Positions 26,647 to 34,321 of a stretch of 34,351 nucleotides of DNA are shown one piece after another (positions within the stretch are counted from its first letter, which is position 1; every line of letters starts with the position of its first letter). Position numbers and translations under genes: made by a program. Where the stretch lies: the NCBI GenBank assembly GCA_007694165.1, contig RECE01000293.1:1-34351 (forward strand), given 5' to 3'. This DNA is from Bacteroidota bacterium (lineage in GTDB: Bacteria > Bacteroidota > Bacteroidia > Bacteroidales > UBA7960). Below the pieces are notes generated by a model. The model saw only the letters and a list, made by a program, of their open reading frames with translations, was not told where the DNA came from and did not search any database.

Positions 26647-27342
26647 TTACTGTTGCCCGGTATCTTTTCGTTTAGTAGTATAAAGTTTCCACCATGGAAC
26701 ATGCTGGTCATCGTGATGTTCGAAATGATAGCCGAAAAAGTAGCAACTGATCATGGCCCACAGATGGTTTTTTCCCATTGTGCGTGCCCTGTGGGGCATC
26801 ATGTGTTGCAAATGGGGTTGGCGGTGAGGCCAGTAAACCCCAAAATAAAATAGTTGTAATGTGCCCATAATGGCAGGCAGCGCCCAGTAAATAATTACTT
26901 TCAGCTCTCCAAATCCCAGAAGATGGATAAAGATATTATATGCTGCAGCCATAACAACCAGCTGAAAGATGGTAACATACCTCCACATGAAAATGCCCCA
27001 CCATCTCCAGAAATTTTGTGATTTTACATAAAAGTCAGGGTCTTCAGCTGTGCCAGGAGCTTTGTGATGCAGCCCGTGGTTTTTGCGCAGCCGCTTGTAC
27101 GACATACCCGCGAACAGGAAAGTAGCAAGGGTTCCCAACGTATTATTCAGGGGTTTGTTTTTGGAAACTCCTCCATGCATAGCGTCATGCCCGGTAATAA
27201 ACAAGCCGGTGTAAAGCCATCCCTGCACAAGAATATGGATATACATCCAGGGATTGGTGGCTGAAAACTCCACAAATAGAAGCATGTAAGCTAGATGTGA
27301 GCCCCATACAAGGATGATGGTAATGGCGATAAAAACTCCCAT
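26647..27342 (-). CDS. CrtW-like membrane di-iron oxygenase (carotenoid ketolase/fatty acid desaturase superfamily)
   Basis: 231 residues from the ATG at 27342. The longer frame from a TTG at 27387 is rejected because that TTG lies inside a promoter -7 element. Iron-binding His motifs: HDAMH (52-56), HGLHH (89-93) with KAPGTAEDPDF, FGVYWPHR, and FGYHFEHHDDQHVPWWKL near the end. These match beta-carotene 4-ketolase (CrtW), which needs O2 and adds keto groups to carotenoid rings. Four or so membrane segments are present. No other carotenoid gene is in the window, so the substrate is not proven; a fatty acid desaturase or hydroxylase role is possible. Confidence 0.75.
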   Translation of the reverse strand: MGVFIAITIILVWGSHLAYMLLFVEFSATNPWMYIHILVQGWLYTGLFITGHDAMHGGVSKNKPLNNTLGTLATFLFAGMSYKRLRKNHGLHHKAPGTAEDPDFYVKSQNFWRWWGIFMWRYVTIFQLVVMAAAYNIFIHLLGFGELKVIIYWALPAIMGTLQLFYFGVYWPHRQPHLQHMMPHRARTMGKNHLWAMISCYFFGYHFEHHDDQHVPWWKLYTTKRKDTGQQ

Positions 27343-27384
27343 AAGGATGGTTTTAGTTGAAATTTTGTGTAAAATTATTGGTGT

Positions 27385-27416
27385 CAAAAGTACCCATTAT
27401 TCGCAAATTAAGCAAA
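27385..27416 (-). promoter_or_regulatory. Promoter of the CrtW-like gene
   Basis: The minus strand reads TACTTTTG at 27392-27385 (TAnnTTTG consensus) and TTTG at 27416-27413, 24 bases upstream start to start, which fits the -33/-7 geometry of Bacteroidota. Transcription would begin near 27379, leaving a leader of about 37 bases before the ATG at 27342. Confidence 0.55.
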
Positions 27417-27844
27417 AGCACCGCATTTCCAAACAATGCAACAGGGAATATGTTTGAACCTGGTTTTATCAACTTATCGGGGTTCAGGGCAATGTGTTAT
27501 TGCCGGAGGAAACAAAAGCCCTGGTAAGGGCGCAATTATGGTAGCCATGGGTGTCAGACCGTGGTCAATGATATAGCCTGGAAATCCTGCGCCGGAAAAC
27601 AATCGATTTTCAAAGAATCAAATATGTTGCCGACGCACCGAAAAATTCCCTGATTGAAAAAACACAGCAAAAAAACAAAAACCAGAAGCCATATTCCCGG
27701 TAAATAACATAATCTATCATTGGCATCCCGCATTTCTGCAGGAAGACCACGAAGTAGCATCGAATCTAAATTTTAACACTTTAACCCAACACTAACGAAT
27801 TAAATATTCAAAAAAAGATATCCCATGGGAATATTTCCATTAAT
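27388..27844. other. Gene-free stretch between divergent genes
   Basis: Beyond the CrtW-like promoter and a 5-bp hairpin (GCCCT-ggta-AGGGC, 27518-27531) nothing clear is seen. A 68-codon minus-strand frame at 27554-27760 has a hydrophobic patch but no start context, homologue or neighbour to support it. Confidence 0.5.
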
Positions 27845-27863
27845 TTTGCAACAATGTTGCAAA
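27841..27863 (+). promoter_or_regulatory. Predicted Fur-family (Zur) operator overlapping a -7 element
   Basis: TTTGCAACA-A-TGTTGCAAA (27845-27863) is a perfect 9-1-9 inverted repeat, containing the 7-1-7 core geometry typical of Fur, Zur and PerR operators. TAATTTTG (27841-27848) matches the TAnnTTTG promoter element and shares four bases with the repeat, so a bound repressor would block transcription. It lies 120 bases upstream of the Fur-family gene at 27983, pointing toward it. No second perfect copy was seen in the window. Confidence 0.65.
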
Positions 27864-27982
27864 GTTTTTGTTGTAACTGCATCAACCGTATCTGGCATTA
27901 GGGAAGTTCAATAGCCAAAATATCTGATGCGTAGTTTGTTAGCGGTTAGCATGCTTTGCTGTAATGGAAAAAAATATCGTTT

Positions 27983-28393
27983 ATGCAGGAAGAAGCTTTT
28001 GTTTTACTGGGCAATAAAAATCTTTCGAGAACTCCTTGTCGTGTGGAAATGCTGAAAGTGTTGCTGGATTCGGGTTCTGCTCTGTCGGATGCCGAAATTC
28101 GCAGTAAACTGCCTCAACATTTTGATCGGACAACCATTTATCGCACTTTGCGCAGTTTCCTGGAGCAAGATGTGATTCACAGCATCGCCCTTGAAGGGGG
28201 AGACGTGAGGTATGCAGTTACACGCCACAAAGATCAAAACTCCAGGCAGTTTCATGCTCATTTTTTTTGCGATAGCTGCAGTGGTGTCTATTGCCTGAGT
28301 CGTGCCAGTTTTGTGCCTCCTGAAATGCCTGACGGATTTGTTGCCTCTGGCTATGATGTGCTGGTCAATGGGAAGTGCCGCAATTGCAATTAG
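27983..28393 (+). CDS. Fur-family metalloregulator, probably Zur
   Basis: 136 residues. A winged-helix DNA-binding domain has the recognition helix DRTTIYRTL (48-56). The C-terminal dimerisation domain has HAHFFCDSC with H91, H93, C96 and C99, and CRNC at the end (C132, C135), giving the two CxxC pairs of a structural zinc site. An upstream ATG at 27964 is out of frame, so the start is the ATG at 27983. It is autoregulated if the 9-1-9 repeat upstream is its operator. Placement before a znu locus favours zinc sensing over iron or peroxide, but sequence alone does not separate Fur, Zur and PerR. Confidence 0.82.
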   Translation: MQEEAFVLLGNKNLSRTPCRVEMLKVLLDSGSALSDAEIRSKLPQHFDRTTIYRTLRSFLEQDVIHSIALEGGDVRYAVTRHKDQNSRQFHAHFFCDSCSGVYCLSRASFVPPEMPDGFVASGYDVLVNGKCRNCN

Positions 28394-28574
28394 TGCATGC
28401 AGGAAAACGCCAATTGCTGCCTTGCACCTGACGCTTTCTCATGAAACGTATGCATAGATTATGAGTTTTCTTGCTGACGCGAATAATTGCAAAACGATAA
28501 TCAAAAGATCAAAAAAACGTTATTAATCAAAGTCTGCTCAAACCATCATGTATCAATAGCTGAATCACTCAATT

Positions 28575-29207
28575 ATGTCTTTACTTTCTGTTCACTCTTT
28601 AACCTATCGGTATCCTTCAGGCAAAAGTCTTGCTTTTCCTGATTTTTCCTGCAACCCGGGAAGCAATCTCCTGATACATGGAATGTCGGGATGCGGAAAA
28701 ACCACCCTGCTGCATTTGTTGTCGGGTATTTTAACCCCTTCTCATGGCGAAGTAAGGATGGGTGATGTATTGATGTCTGCCATGGCTTCAGCAGAAAAGG
28801 ATCGTTTCAGAGGGCAGCACATAGGGATGATTTTTCAGAAGCATTTTTTTATTGATGGAATCAGTGTACTTGAAAACCTGAAAGCGGCCCGCAGGTTTGC
28901 CGGCAACGACGATGATCATGCCTATCTGCACAAGCTTCTCGATGATCTATCTATTGGTCATTTGTCGGGAAAAAAGGCAGCCCAGCTCAGCGAAGGAGAA
29001 CAACAACGCTTTTCCATTGCACGGGCCCTGGCCAACAGACCCTCCTGGGTATTGGCAGATGAACCCACCTCAGGTCTTGATGATGTTAACTGCGCCAGTT
29101 TTACAGCACTCATGCGTCTCGCTGTTGAAGAAAAACCCGTTTCGTGGATTGTCGCCTCGCACGACAACAGGCTAAAAGACCATTTCAATCATGTTTATCA
29201 TCTTTAA
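28575..29207 (+). CDS. LolD/MacB-like ABC transporter ATPase
   Basis: 210 residues. Walker A is GMSGCGKTT (36-44), Q-loop FQKHFF (88-92), signature LSEGEQQR (138-145), Walker B VLADEP (159-164) with TSGLD after it, and switch His in ASHD near the end. The type belongs to the ATPases that work with FtsX/MacB permeases, and such a permease starts 12 bases downstream. The 181 bases separating it from the Fur-family gene contain no recognised operator, so co-transcription with the regulator is likely but unproven. Confidence 0.88.
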   Translation: MSLLSVHSLTYRYPSGKSLAFPDFSCNPGSNLLIHGMSGCGKTTLLHLLSGILTPSHGEVRMGDVLMSAMASAEKDRFRGQHIGMIFQKHFFIDGISVLENLKAARRFAGNDDDHAYLHKLLDDLSIGHLSGKKAAQLSEGEQQRFSIARALANRPSWVLADEPTSGLDDVNCASFTALMRLAVEEKPVSWIVASHDNRLKDHFNHVYHL

Positions 29208-29219
29208 AATACAGGCTGT

Positions 29220-30665
29220 ATGTACGTATTGAAACTCGCTTTGCAGAAATTGTCCACACGCCCTGTTAGTTCAGCCTTCAGTGTATTGCTCTTTGCCATT
29301 GGTTGCAGCATTATCTCACTGATCATCCTGGCCGAAAAGAACCTGACCCGCAGTGTTGAACGCAATTTTTCTGAAATAGACCTGGTGATAGGTGCCAAAG
29401 GAAGCCCGCTGCAACTTATATTGTCCTCGGTTTTGCACGCCGACTATCCCACAGGCAACATCAGCCTGTATGAAGCAGAAAATATTGCCCGCAATCCACT
29501 GGTAAAAAAATCCATCCCCCTGGCATTGGGCGACAACTACCGTGGATTCCGCATTGTAGGGGCACCAACAGAATATGCTGCCATGTATAATGCAACCCTT
29601 GAAGAGGGTGCCTGGTATGAACATACCCTTGAAGCAGTGGTAGGAGCAAATGTGGCCCGCGCAACCGGGCTGCAAATGGGCGACCGGTTTTATGGTGTAC
29701 ATGGTTTTCAGGATGCAGGGCATGCACACCCTGAATTTCTTTATACCGTTACAGGAATCATGAAACAGGGTGCCGGTGTGGTGGACAACCTGATTCTTAC
29801 ACCGGTGTCTTCGGTATGGAAGGTGCACGAAGGGCATCATCATGACGACCATGATCATGGTGATCACGACCATGATAGTGCCGGCCATCACGATCATGAT
29901 CATGACCACGAGAACTGTGATCATGACCATCATGACCATGATCATAATCATTCCCATAGTCATGACCATGCCCATGAAGGTACTCATGACCATCATCCTG
30001 AGCAGCCCGTTGATCCTGCCATTGCAGCCATCAAAGAAATGATCGAAGCAGGGGAGGATATCAGCCTTGAAGAAATGCAGCTTTATACGGCGTACCTGCA
30101 ACAATCGCAGGTTGCATCGCATGATGATAAGAGGGAAATCACCGCCATGTTGCTGCAGTTTCGCAGCCCGGCAGGTTTGATTCAGCTTACCCGGCTGGTA
30201 AATGAATCCACCAACATGCAGGCTGCAGCTCCTGCCCTGGAAATCAACCGCCTGATGTCGCTCTTGTCTGTGGGATTTGATCTTTTGCTTATTCTTGCCT
30301 GGGTAATCATCGCTTTTTCCGGTATCAATATATTTATTCACTTATGGAATACACTCCGTGGCGAACTACAGGATATTGCCCTGATGCGGGTATTGGGTGC
30401 CTCGCGCGCCAAAGTTTTCCTGCTGCTGGTTGCCCAGGGAGTTGCCATTGCCCTGGCAGGTTGGATGAGTGGAATGGTATTGTCAAGAATAATATGGCTA
30501 TTGTTACCTTCGTTTCATTTTATGACAGAAACCGGTGCCGGTATCATTTATGCACAGGAATTCATGCTGTTGCTCTATGCTTTAGCTGCAGGATTCCTGG
30601 CCTCAGTAATCCCTGCCTGGACTGCCTACAACGCAGATGTTCATTTTAACCTGACCAAAAAATAG
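29220..30665 (+). CDS. FtsX/MacB-like permease with a large His/Asp-rich insert
   Basis: 481 residues. Membrane segment 1 is about 17-37, then a MacB-type periplasmic domain, and three membrane segments in the C-terminal third (about 345-365, 400-425, 440-465). The coupling region GELQDIALMRVLGASRAKVF is typical of FtsX-like permeases. The periplasmic domain is interrupted at about residues 203-260 by a His/Asp-rich segment (26 His in about 57 residues, mostly His-Asp pairs). This fits metal capture, most likely zinc. The permease pairs with the ATPase 12 bases upstream, and a DUF3299-like gene starts one base after its stop. Such transporters usually act on envelope lipoproteins or drive mechanical work rather than import, so its exact job is uncertain. 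Confidence 0.85.
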   Translation: MYVLKLALQKLSTRPVSSAFSVLLFAIGCSIISLIILAEKNLTRSVERNFSEIDLVIGAKGSPLQLILSSVLHADYPTGNISLYEAENIARNPLVKKSIPLALGDNYRGFRIVGAPTEYAAMYNATLEEGAWYEHTLEAVVGANVARATGLQMGDRFYGVHGFQDAGHAHPEFLYTVTGIMKQGAGVVDNLILTPVSSVWKVHEGHHHDDHDHGDHDHDSAGHHDHDHDHENCDHDHHDHDHNHSHSHDHAHEGTHDHHPEQPVDPAIAAIKEMIEAGEDISLEEMQLYTAYLQQSQVASHDDKREITAMLLQFRSPAGLIQLTRLVNESTNMQAAAPALEINRLMSLLSVGFDLLLILAWVIIAFSGINIFIHLWNTLRGELQDIALMRVLGASRAKVFLLLVAQGVAIALAGWMSGMVLSRIIWLLLPSFHFMTETGAGIIYAQEFMLLLYALAAGFLASVIPAWTAYNADVHFNLTKK

Positions 30666-30666
30666 T

Positions 30667-31140
30667 ATGATCAAGTTGTTTTTTCTTACCATAAGCCTGA
30701 TGCTGGCAGTTTCTCAACCTCCCAACCTTGAGGAACATTACAGCAATGATACCTGGGAGGTTTTGCTCCATGATGTGAGGATGCGCTACCGTTTCAGCGT
30801 TGAGTACAATTCTTTTGTGCATGTGCCAAGGTTTGGCGATAAAATAAGAGAAAAGGAAGGGGCGGAGATTACTTTGCGGGGCTTTTTTCTTCCTGCCGAT
30901 GTAACCGGTGAAGCGTTTGTCCTTTCCTACGTGCCTATGCAAATGTGCTTTTTTTGTGCAGGTGCAGGCATTGAATCGGTTGTGGAATTGCATAGCCTGC
31001 TTACGCATCAAATTCGTTTCAGGCGCCTGAATACAGATGATTTTATTGAAGTGCGCGGTAAGCTCAGGCTGAACCGCAACGATCTTGACCACCTCATATA
31101 TATTCTGGATGATGCAGAATTGCTGCAGGTGATCAAGTAG
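30667..31140 (+). CDS. Small secreted DUF3299-like protein with CFFC motif
   Basis: 157 residues with a signal peptide (about 1-16, cleavage near AVS-Q). The core ITLRGFFLPADVTGEAFVLS followed by PMQMCFFCAGAG (C94 and C97) resembles DUF3299, whose members commonly sit beside zinc-regulated ABC genes; the match is by eye. The rest is a small OB-like beta fold (FIEVRGKLRLN). A periplasmic metal-binding or assembly role is inferred from the CxxC pair and from its position between the His-rich permease (one-base gap) and znuA (54 bases). Confidence 0.7.
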   Translation: MIKLFFLTISLMLAVSQPPNLEEHYSNDTWEVLLHDVRMRYRFSVEYNSFVHVPRFGDKIREKEGAEITLRGFFLPADVTGEAFVLSYVPMQMCFFCAGAGIESVVELHSLLTHQIRFRRLNTDDFIEVRGKLRLNRNDLDHLIYILDDAELLQVIK

Positions 31141-31194
31141 CAGTGTTAGTAATCAAGTATAGATAGTAAACAAAACATTAACTTTTTCTAAAGT

Positions 31195-32076
31195 ATGAAG
31201 TCGAAAAAATTACTTTTTGCCGGGTTGTTGATCATGGCTGTGGGTTATACTTTTACCGGATGTGAAAGGCGTGAACGCCCGGAGAACATTACATCAGTGA
31301 GTATCGCGCCCATGAAATATTTTGTTGACCGCCTTACCGGCGAAGCCATTGATGTAAATATCATGGTGCCCCAGGGAGCAAGTCACGGCACCTATTCTCC
31401 CTCTGCTGCCCAGATGCAGAAGCTCTCTGACTCTGAACTATACATTCGGATCGGTTACCTTGGGTATGAGCAGGCTTTTATCCGAAGATTAAAGCAATTG
31501 AACCCTTCCATGAAAGAGGTGAATCTCTCCGACGGAGTGGAGCTTATTCGCGGTGAGCTTATAGACCACGGCGATCATGTGCATGAAGGAGGTATCGACC
31601 CCCATATCTGGATGTCGCCCAAGGTGATGCTTTACTTGCTCCCTGCTATTAAAAACGGTCTCATTGAAGTATATCCCCATCTGGAAGAAACCATTGTTAC
31701 CAATTATCCTTCCCTGCTGGAAGATGTGGAAAGGGTGCATGCCGAAATGGAAACGCTTACACAAACACTGGGAAAACGCAGGTTTATGATTTTTCATCCC
31801 GCTCTTACCTACCTGGCAAGGGACTACAACCTGGAGCAGGTTTCCATTGAGTTTGAAGGAAAAGAACCCTCTCCGGCCAGACTGAGCCGTCTGATACGTG
31901 AGGCAAGTGCAGATAAAATTCCGGTTATTTTTATCCAGGAAGAATACGATGTGCGCAATGCCAATCTGGTGGCCGCCGAAACAGGTGCTGAAGTGGTGAC
32001 CATTAACCCCATGGAATATAACTGGGTGAGAAGCATGGAAGAACTGATGAGTATTTTTGAAGTATATCTCAAATGA
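31195..32076 (+). CDS. znuA: Zinc-binding lipoprotein of a Znu ABC transporter
   Basis: 293 residues, cluster A-I substrate-binding protein, with a lipobox TFTGC (Cys23). Three His ligands are visible: H64 (QGASHGTY), H137 (DPHIWMSP) and H201 (FHPALTYLARD). The third ligand being His rather than Glu is typical of zinc rather than manganese binders. The His-rich loop of ZnuA is short here (DHGDHVHEGG, 124-133). It captures Zn2+ outside the inner membrane and hands it to ZnuB. The stop overlaps the znuC start (ATGA). Confidence 0.9.
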   Translation: MKSKKLLFAGLLIMAVGYTFTGCERRERPENITSVSIAPMKYFVDRLTGEAIDVNIMVPQGASHGTYSPSAAQMQKLSDSELYIRIGYLGYEQAFIRRLKQLNPSMKEVNLSDGVELIRGELIDHGDHVHEGGIDPHIWMSPKVMLYLLPAIKNGLIEVYPHLEETIVTNYPSLLEDVERVHAEMETLTQTLGKRRFMIFHPALTYLARDYNLEQVSIEFEGKEPSPARLSRLIREASADKIPVIFIQEEYDVRNANLVAAETGAEVVTINPMEYNWVRSMEELMSIFEVYLK

Positions 32077-32813
32077 GTATCCCTCTTGTAAAGATTGAAA
32101 ATGTAAGCTCGGGCTACTTCTCGGAAACTGTTCTCCGGGAAGTGGATCTGGAGATTTTTCCCTCTGATTTTATCGGGGTTATCGGCCCCAATGGGGGAGG
32201 GAAAACCACGCTGGTGAAAACCATCCTGGGAATTCAACCTCTTTTTAATGGGCGTATAACTTATCCTTCGGGCAAGCCCCGGATGGGGTATCTGCCTCAA
32301 ATCAGCCAGATAGACAAAAGCTTTCCCATTACTGTTCGCGATTTGGTAGGTTCAGGATTGCGTGCCCGCAGAAGATGGTTTCCCCATCTGGAAAGCAACC
32401 AGAAAAAACAGGTGGTCACCTTGCTGGAGGAGGCCGGAATTGCTTCTTTTGCCTCACGACCCATCGGTGAATTGTCGGGAGGACAGATTCAGAAAGCTTT
32501 TCTGTGCCGGGCACTTATCAATGACCCTAACCTGCTGATACTGGATGAACCCAACACTTTTGTTGACAAGGGGTTTGAAAAGGAATTGTATCGCTGGCTC
32601 AAAGAACTGAATAAGAAAATGGCTATTATGCTGATTTCTCATGATATTGGCACCATTTCACCCATGGTAAAAACCATTGCCTGTGTCAATGTCAATTTGC
32701 ATTACCATCCTTCCAACCAGCTTACTGAAGATATTCTTAAAGTGTATAATTGTCCTGTTGACCTGATTGCCCACGGGCCTGTGCCGCACAGGGTGCTAAA
32801 AGACCATGAATGA
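32073..32813 (+). CDS. znuC: Zinc ABC transporter ATPase
   Basis: 246 residues. Walker A GPNGGGKTT (38-46), signature LSGGQ (134-138), Walker B LLILDEP (154-160) with D-loop NTFVD, switch His in ISHD (about 193-196). The ATG overlaps the znuA stop by four bases and the stop overlaps the znuB start, giving strict operon order A-C-B. It powers zinc import through ZnuB. Confidence 0.92.
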   Translation: MSIPLVKIENVSSGYFSETVLREVDLEIFPSDFIGVIGPNGGGKTTLVKTILGIQPLFNGRITYPSGKPRMGYLPQISQIDKSFPITVRDLVGSGLRARRRWFPHLESNQKKQVVTLLEEAGIASFASRPIGELSGGQIQKAFLCRALINDPNLLILDEPNTFVDKGFEKELYRWLKELNKKMAIMLISHDIGTISPMVKTIACVNVNLHYHPSNQLTEDILKVYNCPVDLIAHGPVPHRVLKDHE

Positions 32814-33652
32814 TGAGTGAAATTGCAGGCATATTGGAATACGCATTCTTTCGCAACGCCCTTGCGGCTGCCATCCTTACCAGTATTTTATCGGCAATGG
32901 TGGGTACGTATATTGTTTCGCGAAAAATCGTTTTTATCTCCGGTGGGATAACCCATGCCTCTTTCGGGGGGATTGGAATGGCTTACTTTTTTGGATTGAA
33001 TCCTTTCCTGGGAGCAGCCATTTTTGCTGTTTTTTCTGCCACCGGCATCGAGTGGATTTCACAAAAGGGAAAAGTGCGCGAAGACAGTGCCATTGCCATT
33101 TTATGGTCCCTGGGCATGGCCCTGGGAATCATTTTCGTTTTTATGACTCCGGGTTATACCCCCGATCTCATGAGCTTTCTGTTTGGAAACATCCTCTCCG
33201 TTACCCACTCAGACCTTTACCTGTTGCTGGCATTTTGCGTGGTAGCCGCCTTGTTTTTCTGGATATTTTACAGGCCCATCATCAACACCGCCTTCGACCC
33301 TGAGTTTGCCCTTATCATGGGTGTTCCCGTAGCATTTTTCCGGTATGCCATGTCGGTTATGATTGCACTGGCCATTGTTATCAGCATCCGCTCGGTGGGT
33401 ATCATCCTGGTGTTGAGCCTCTTTACCGTACCCCAGATTACCGCTATGTTATTTACCCGCAACTTCGCTACCGTCATTCCCCTGGCAGCCTTTTGGGGGA
33501 TCCTCGGTTCTGTGCTTGGGTTGTTTGCTTCTTACCTGCTGGATATTCCCTCGGGAGCTGCCATCATCTGTATGCTTACCCTGCAGTTTCTTGTGGTGAA
33601 ACTGGTGGTGATCATCAGAGAAGGATTGAGCAGGAAACAGAGCGGGAAATGA
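32810..33652 (+). CDS. znuB: Zinc ABC transporter permease
   Basis: 280 residues, an ABC-3 family permease with about eight membrane segments. Family features include VSRKIVFISGGITHASFGGIG (about 37-57) and the coupling region near GVPVAFFRYAMSVMIA. The first ATG (32810) overlaps the znuC stop; a second ATG follows directly and either may be used. It forms the membrane channel of the Znu importer. Confidence 0.92.
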   Translation: MMSEIAGILEYAFFRNALAAAILTSILSAMVGTYIVSRKIVFISGGITHASFGGIGMAYFFGLNPFLGAAIFAVFSATGIEWISQKGKVREDSAIAILWSLGMALGIIFVFMTPGYTPDLMSFLFGNILSVTHSDLYLLLAFCVVAALFFWIFYRPIINTAFDPEFALIMGVPVAFFRYAMSVMIALAIVISIRSVGIILVLSLFTVPQITAMLFTRNFATVIPLAAFWGILGSVLGLFASYLLDIPSGAAIICMLTLQFLVVKLVVIIREGLSRKQSGK

Positions 33653-33722
33653 GGTTGGATCCGTTAAGCCCTGCACCTTAGATGGTGTAATGCATTTTTC
33701 AACATCCTATTTACAATGGAGC

Positions 33723-33785
33723 AACCCCCAGGACGATGTGTTCGTCCGGTGGTGACTGGGGTTCTCCTCCGGACTAAATTGCCGC
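33723..33785. repeat. Imperfect repeat copy A with nested hairpin
   Basis: AACCCC...GGGGTT (33723 to 33762) encloses GGACGA-tgtgt-TCGTCC (33731-33747). The segment 33741-33785 (TTCGTCCGGTGG..., then CTAAATTGCCGC) is similar to 33916-33962. Confidence 0.5.
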
Positions 33786-33831
33786 TGGTGACGGGGCCAC
33801 TCCAAGTGACCCCGCCACTATCTCCAGCACT

Positions 33832-33863
33832 GTGGTCAGACGACTTCCAGTTCGTCCGACCAC
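33832..33863. repeat. Strong hairpin between repeat copies
   Basis: GTGGTCAGACGA (33832-33843) pairs with TCGTCCGACCAC (33852-33863) with one mismatch across an 8-base loop. No T-run follows, so termination is unlikely. Confidence 0.55.
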
Positions 33864-33878
33864 TATTAGTATCCATTA

Positions 33879-33910
33879 GCCCGGACGGGAACTTAAAGTC
33901 CCGACCGGGC
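33879..33910. repeat. Hairpin with GCCCGG and CCGGGC ends
   Basis: GCCCGGACGGGA (33879-33890) pairs with TCCCGACCGGGC (33899-33910) with one internal mismatch. The core is similar in plan to the 3440-3471 element near the left side of the window. Confidence 0.55.
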
Positions 33911-33915
33911 AAGGG

Positions 33916-33962
33916 TTCTCGTCCGGTGGCCACTGGGGTTCGTCTCAGGGGTAAATTGCGAC
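33916..33962. repeat. Imperfect repeat copy B
   Basis: TTCTCGTCCGGTGG, then ACTGGGGTTCGTCTC and GTAAATTGCGAC correspond to copy A at 33741-33785 with a few changes and a 2-base length difference. Confidence 0.5.
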
Positions 33963-34213
33963 AGCGCCATTATTACGGGATCCTTCGCTGCGCTACTAAT
34001 GACAGACAATGTAATCACCTGAATGTGTGAATTTTAAATATTGTTTTTTTCTTTTTGCTACTTTTTTGTTAAGAACCGAGTGTGCAACACGAGCTCAAAC
34101 CAATAAATAAAAACAATTATTCCGGTTTAAAAAAGTAGAAGAAAGATATAAAAACGTAGAGTTCTTTATTCACTGTCATTATCGCATCTTACGCCGCGCG
34201 AGGGGCGTTGGTA

Positions 34214-34321
34214 CTCAGGATGACAGGGACACGGTGAGATAGGAGGGGAGAAAAGAAAAGGGCGGCGGAGCCGCCCTTTTCTTTTCTCCCCCTTTTTTAT
34301 AGAGGCGCCTGTCACCCTGAG
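34214..34321 (+). terminator. Nested inverted repeat with 22-bp perfect stem and T-run (terminator or MITE-like)
   Basis: Outer arms CTCAGGATGACAGG (34214-34227) and CCTGTCACCCTGAG (34308-34321) pair with one mismatch. Inside, 34245-34266 and 34270-34291 form a perfect 22-bp stem with loop GGA, followed by CTTTTTT. On the plus strand this has the form of a strong rho-independent terminator, although it is about 590 bases past znuB. The outer arms suggest a small non-autonomous repeat element carrying it. Confidence 0.6.

Noticed and set aside
27554-27760. 68-codon minus frame with a hydrophobic patch
   Set aside because: No promoter, homologue or neighbour supports it; likely chance.
29842-30042. 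Met/Thr/Ile-rich 66-codon plus frame
   Set aside because: A frame-shifted reading of the His-Asp codon run; no independent support.
29316-30341. 341-codon minus-strand frame opposite the His-rich permease
   Set aside because: Its Met-rich low-complexity core mirrors the His/Asp codons on the other strand, and the plus frame has clear FtsX motifs.
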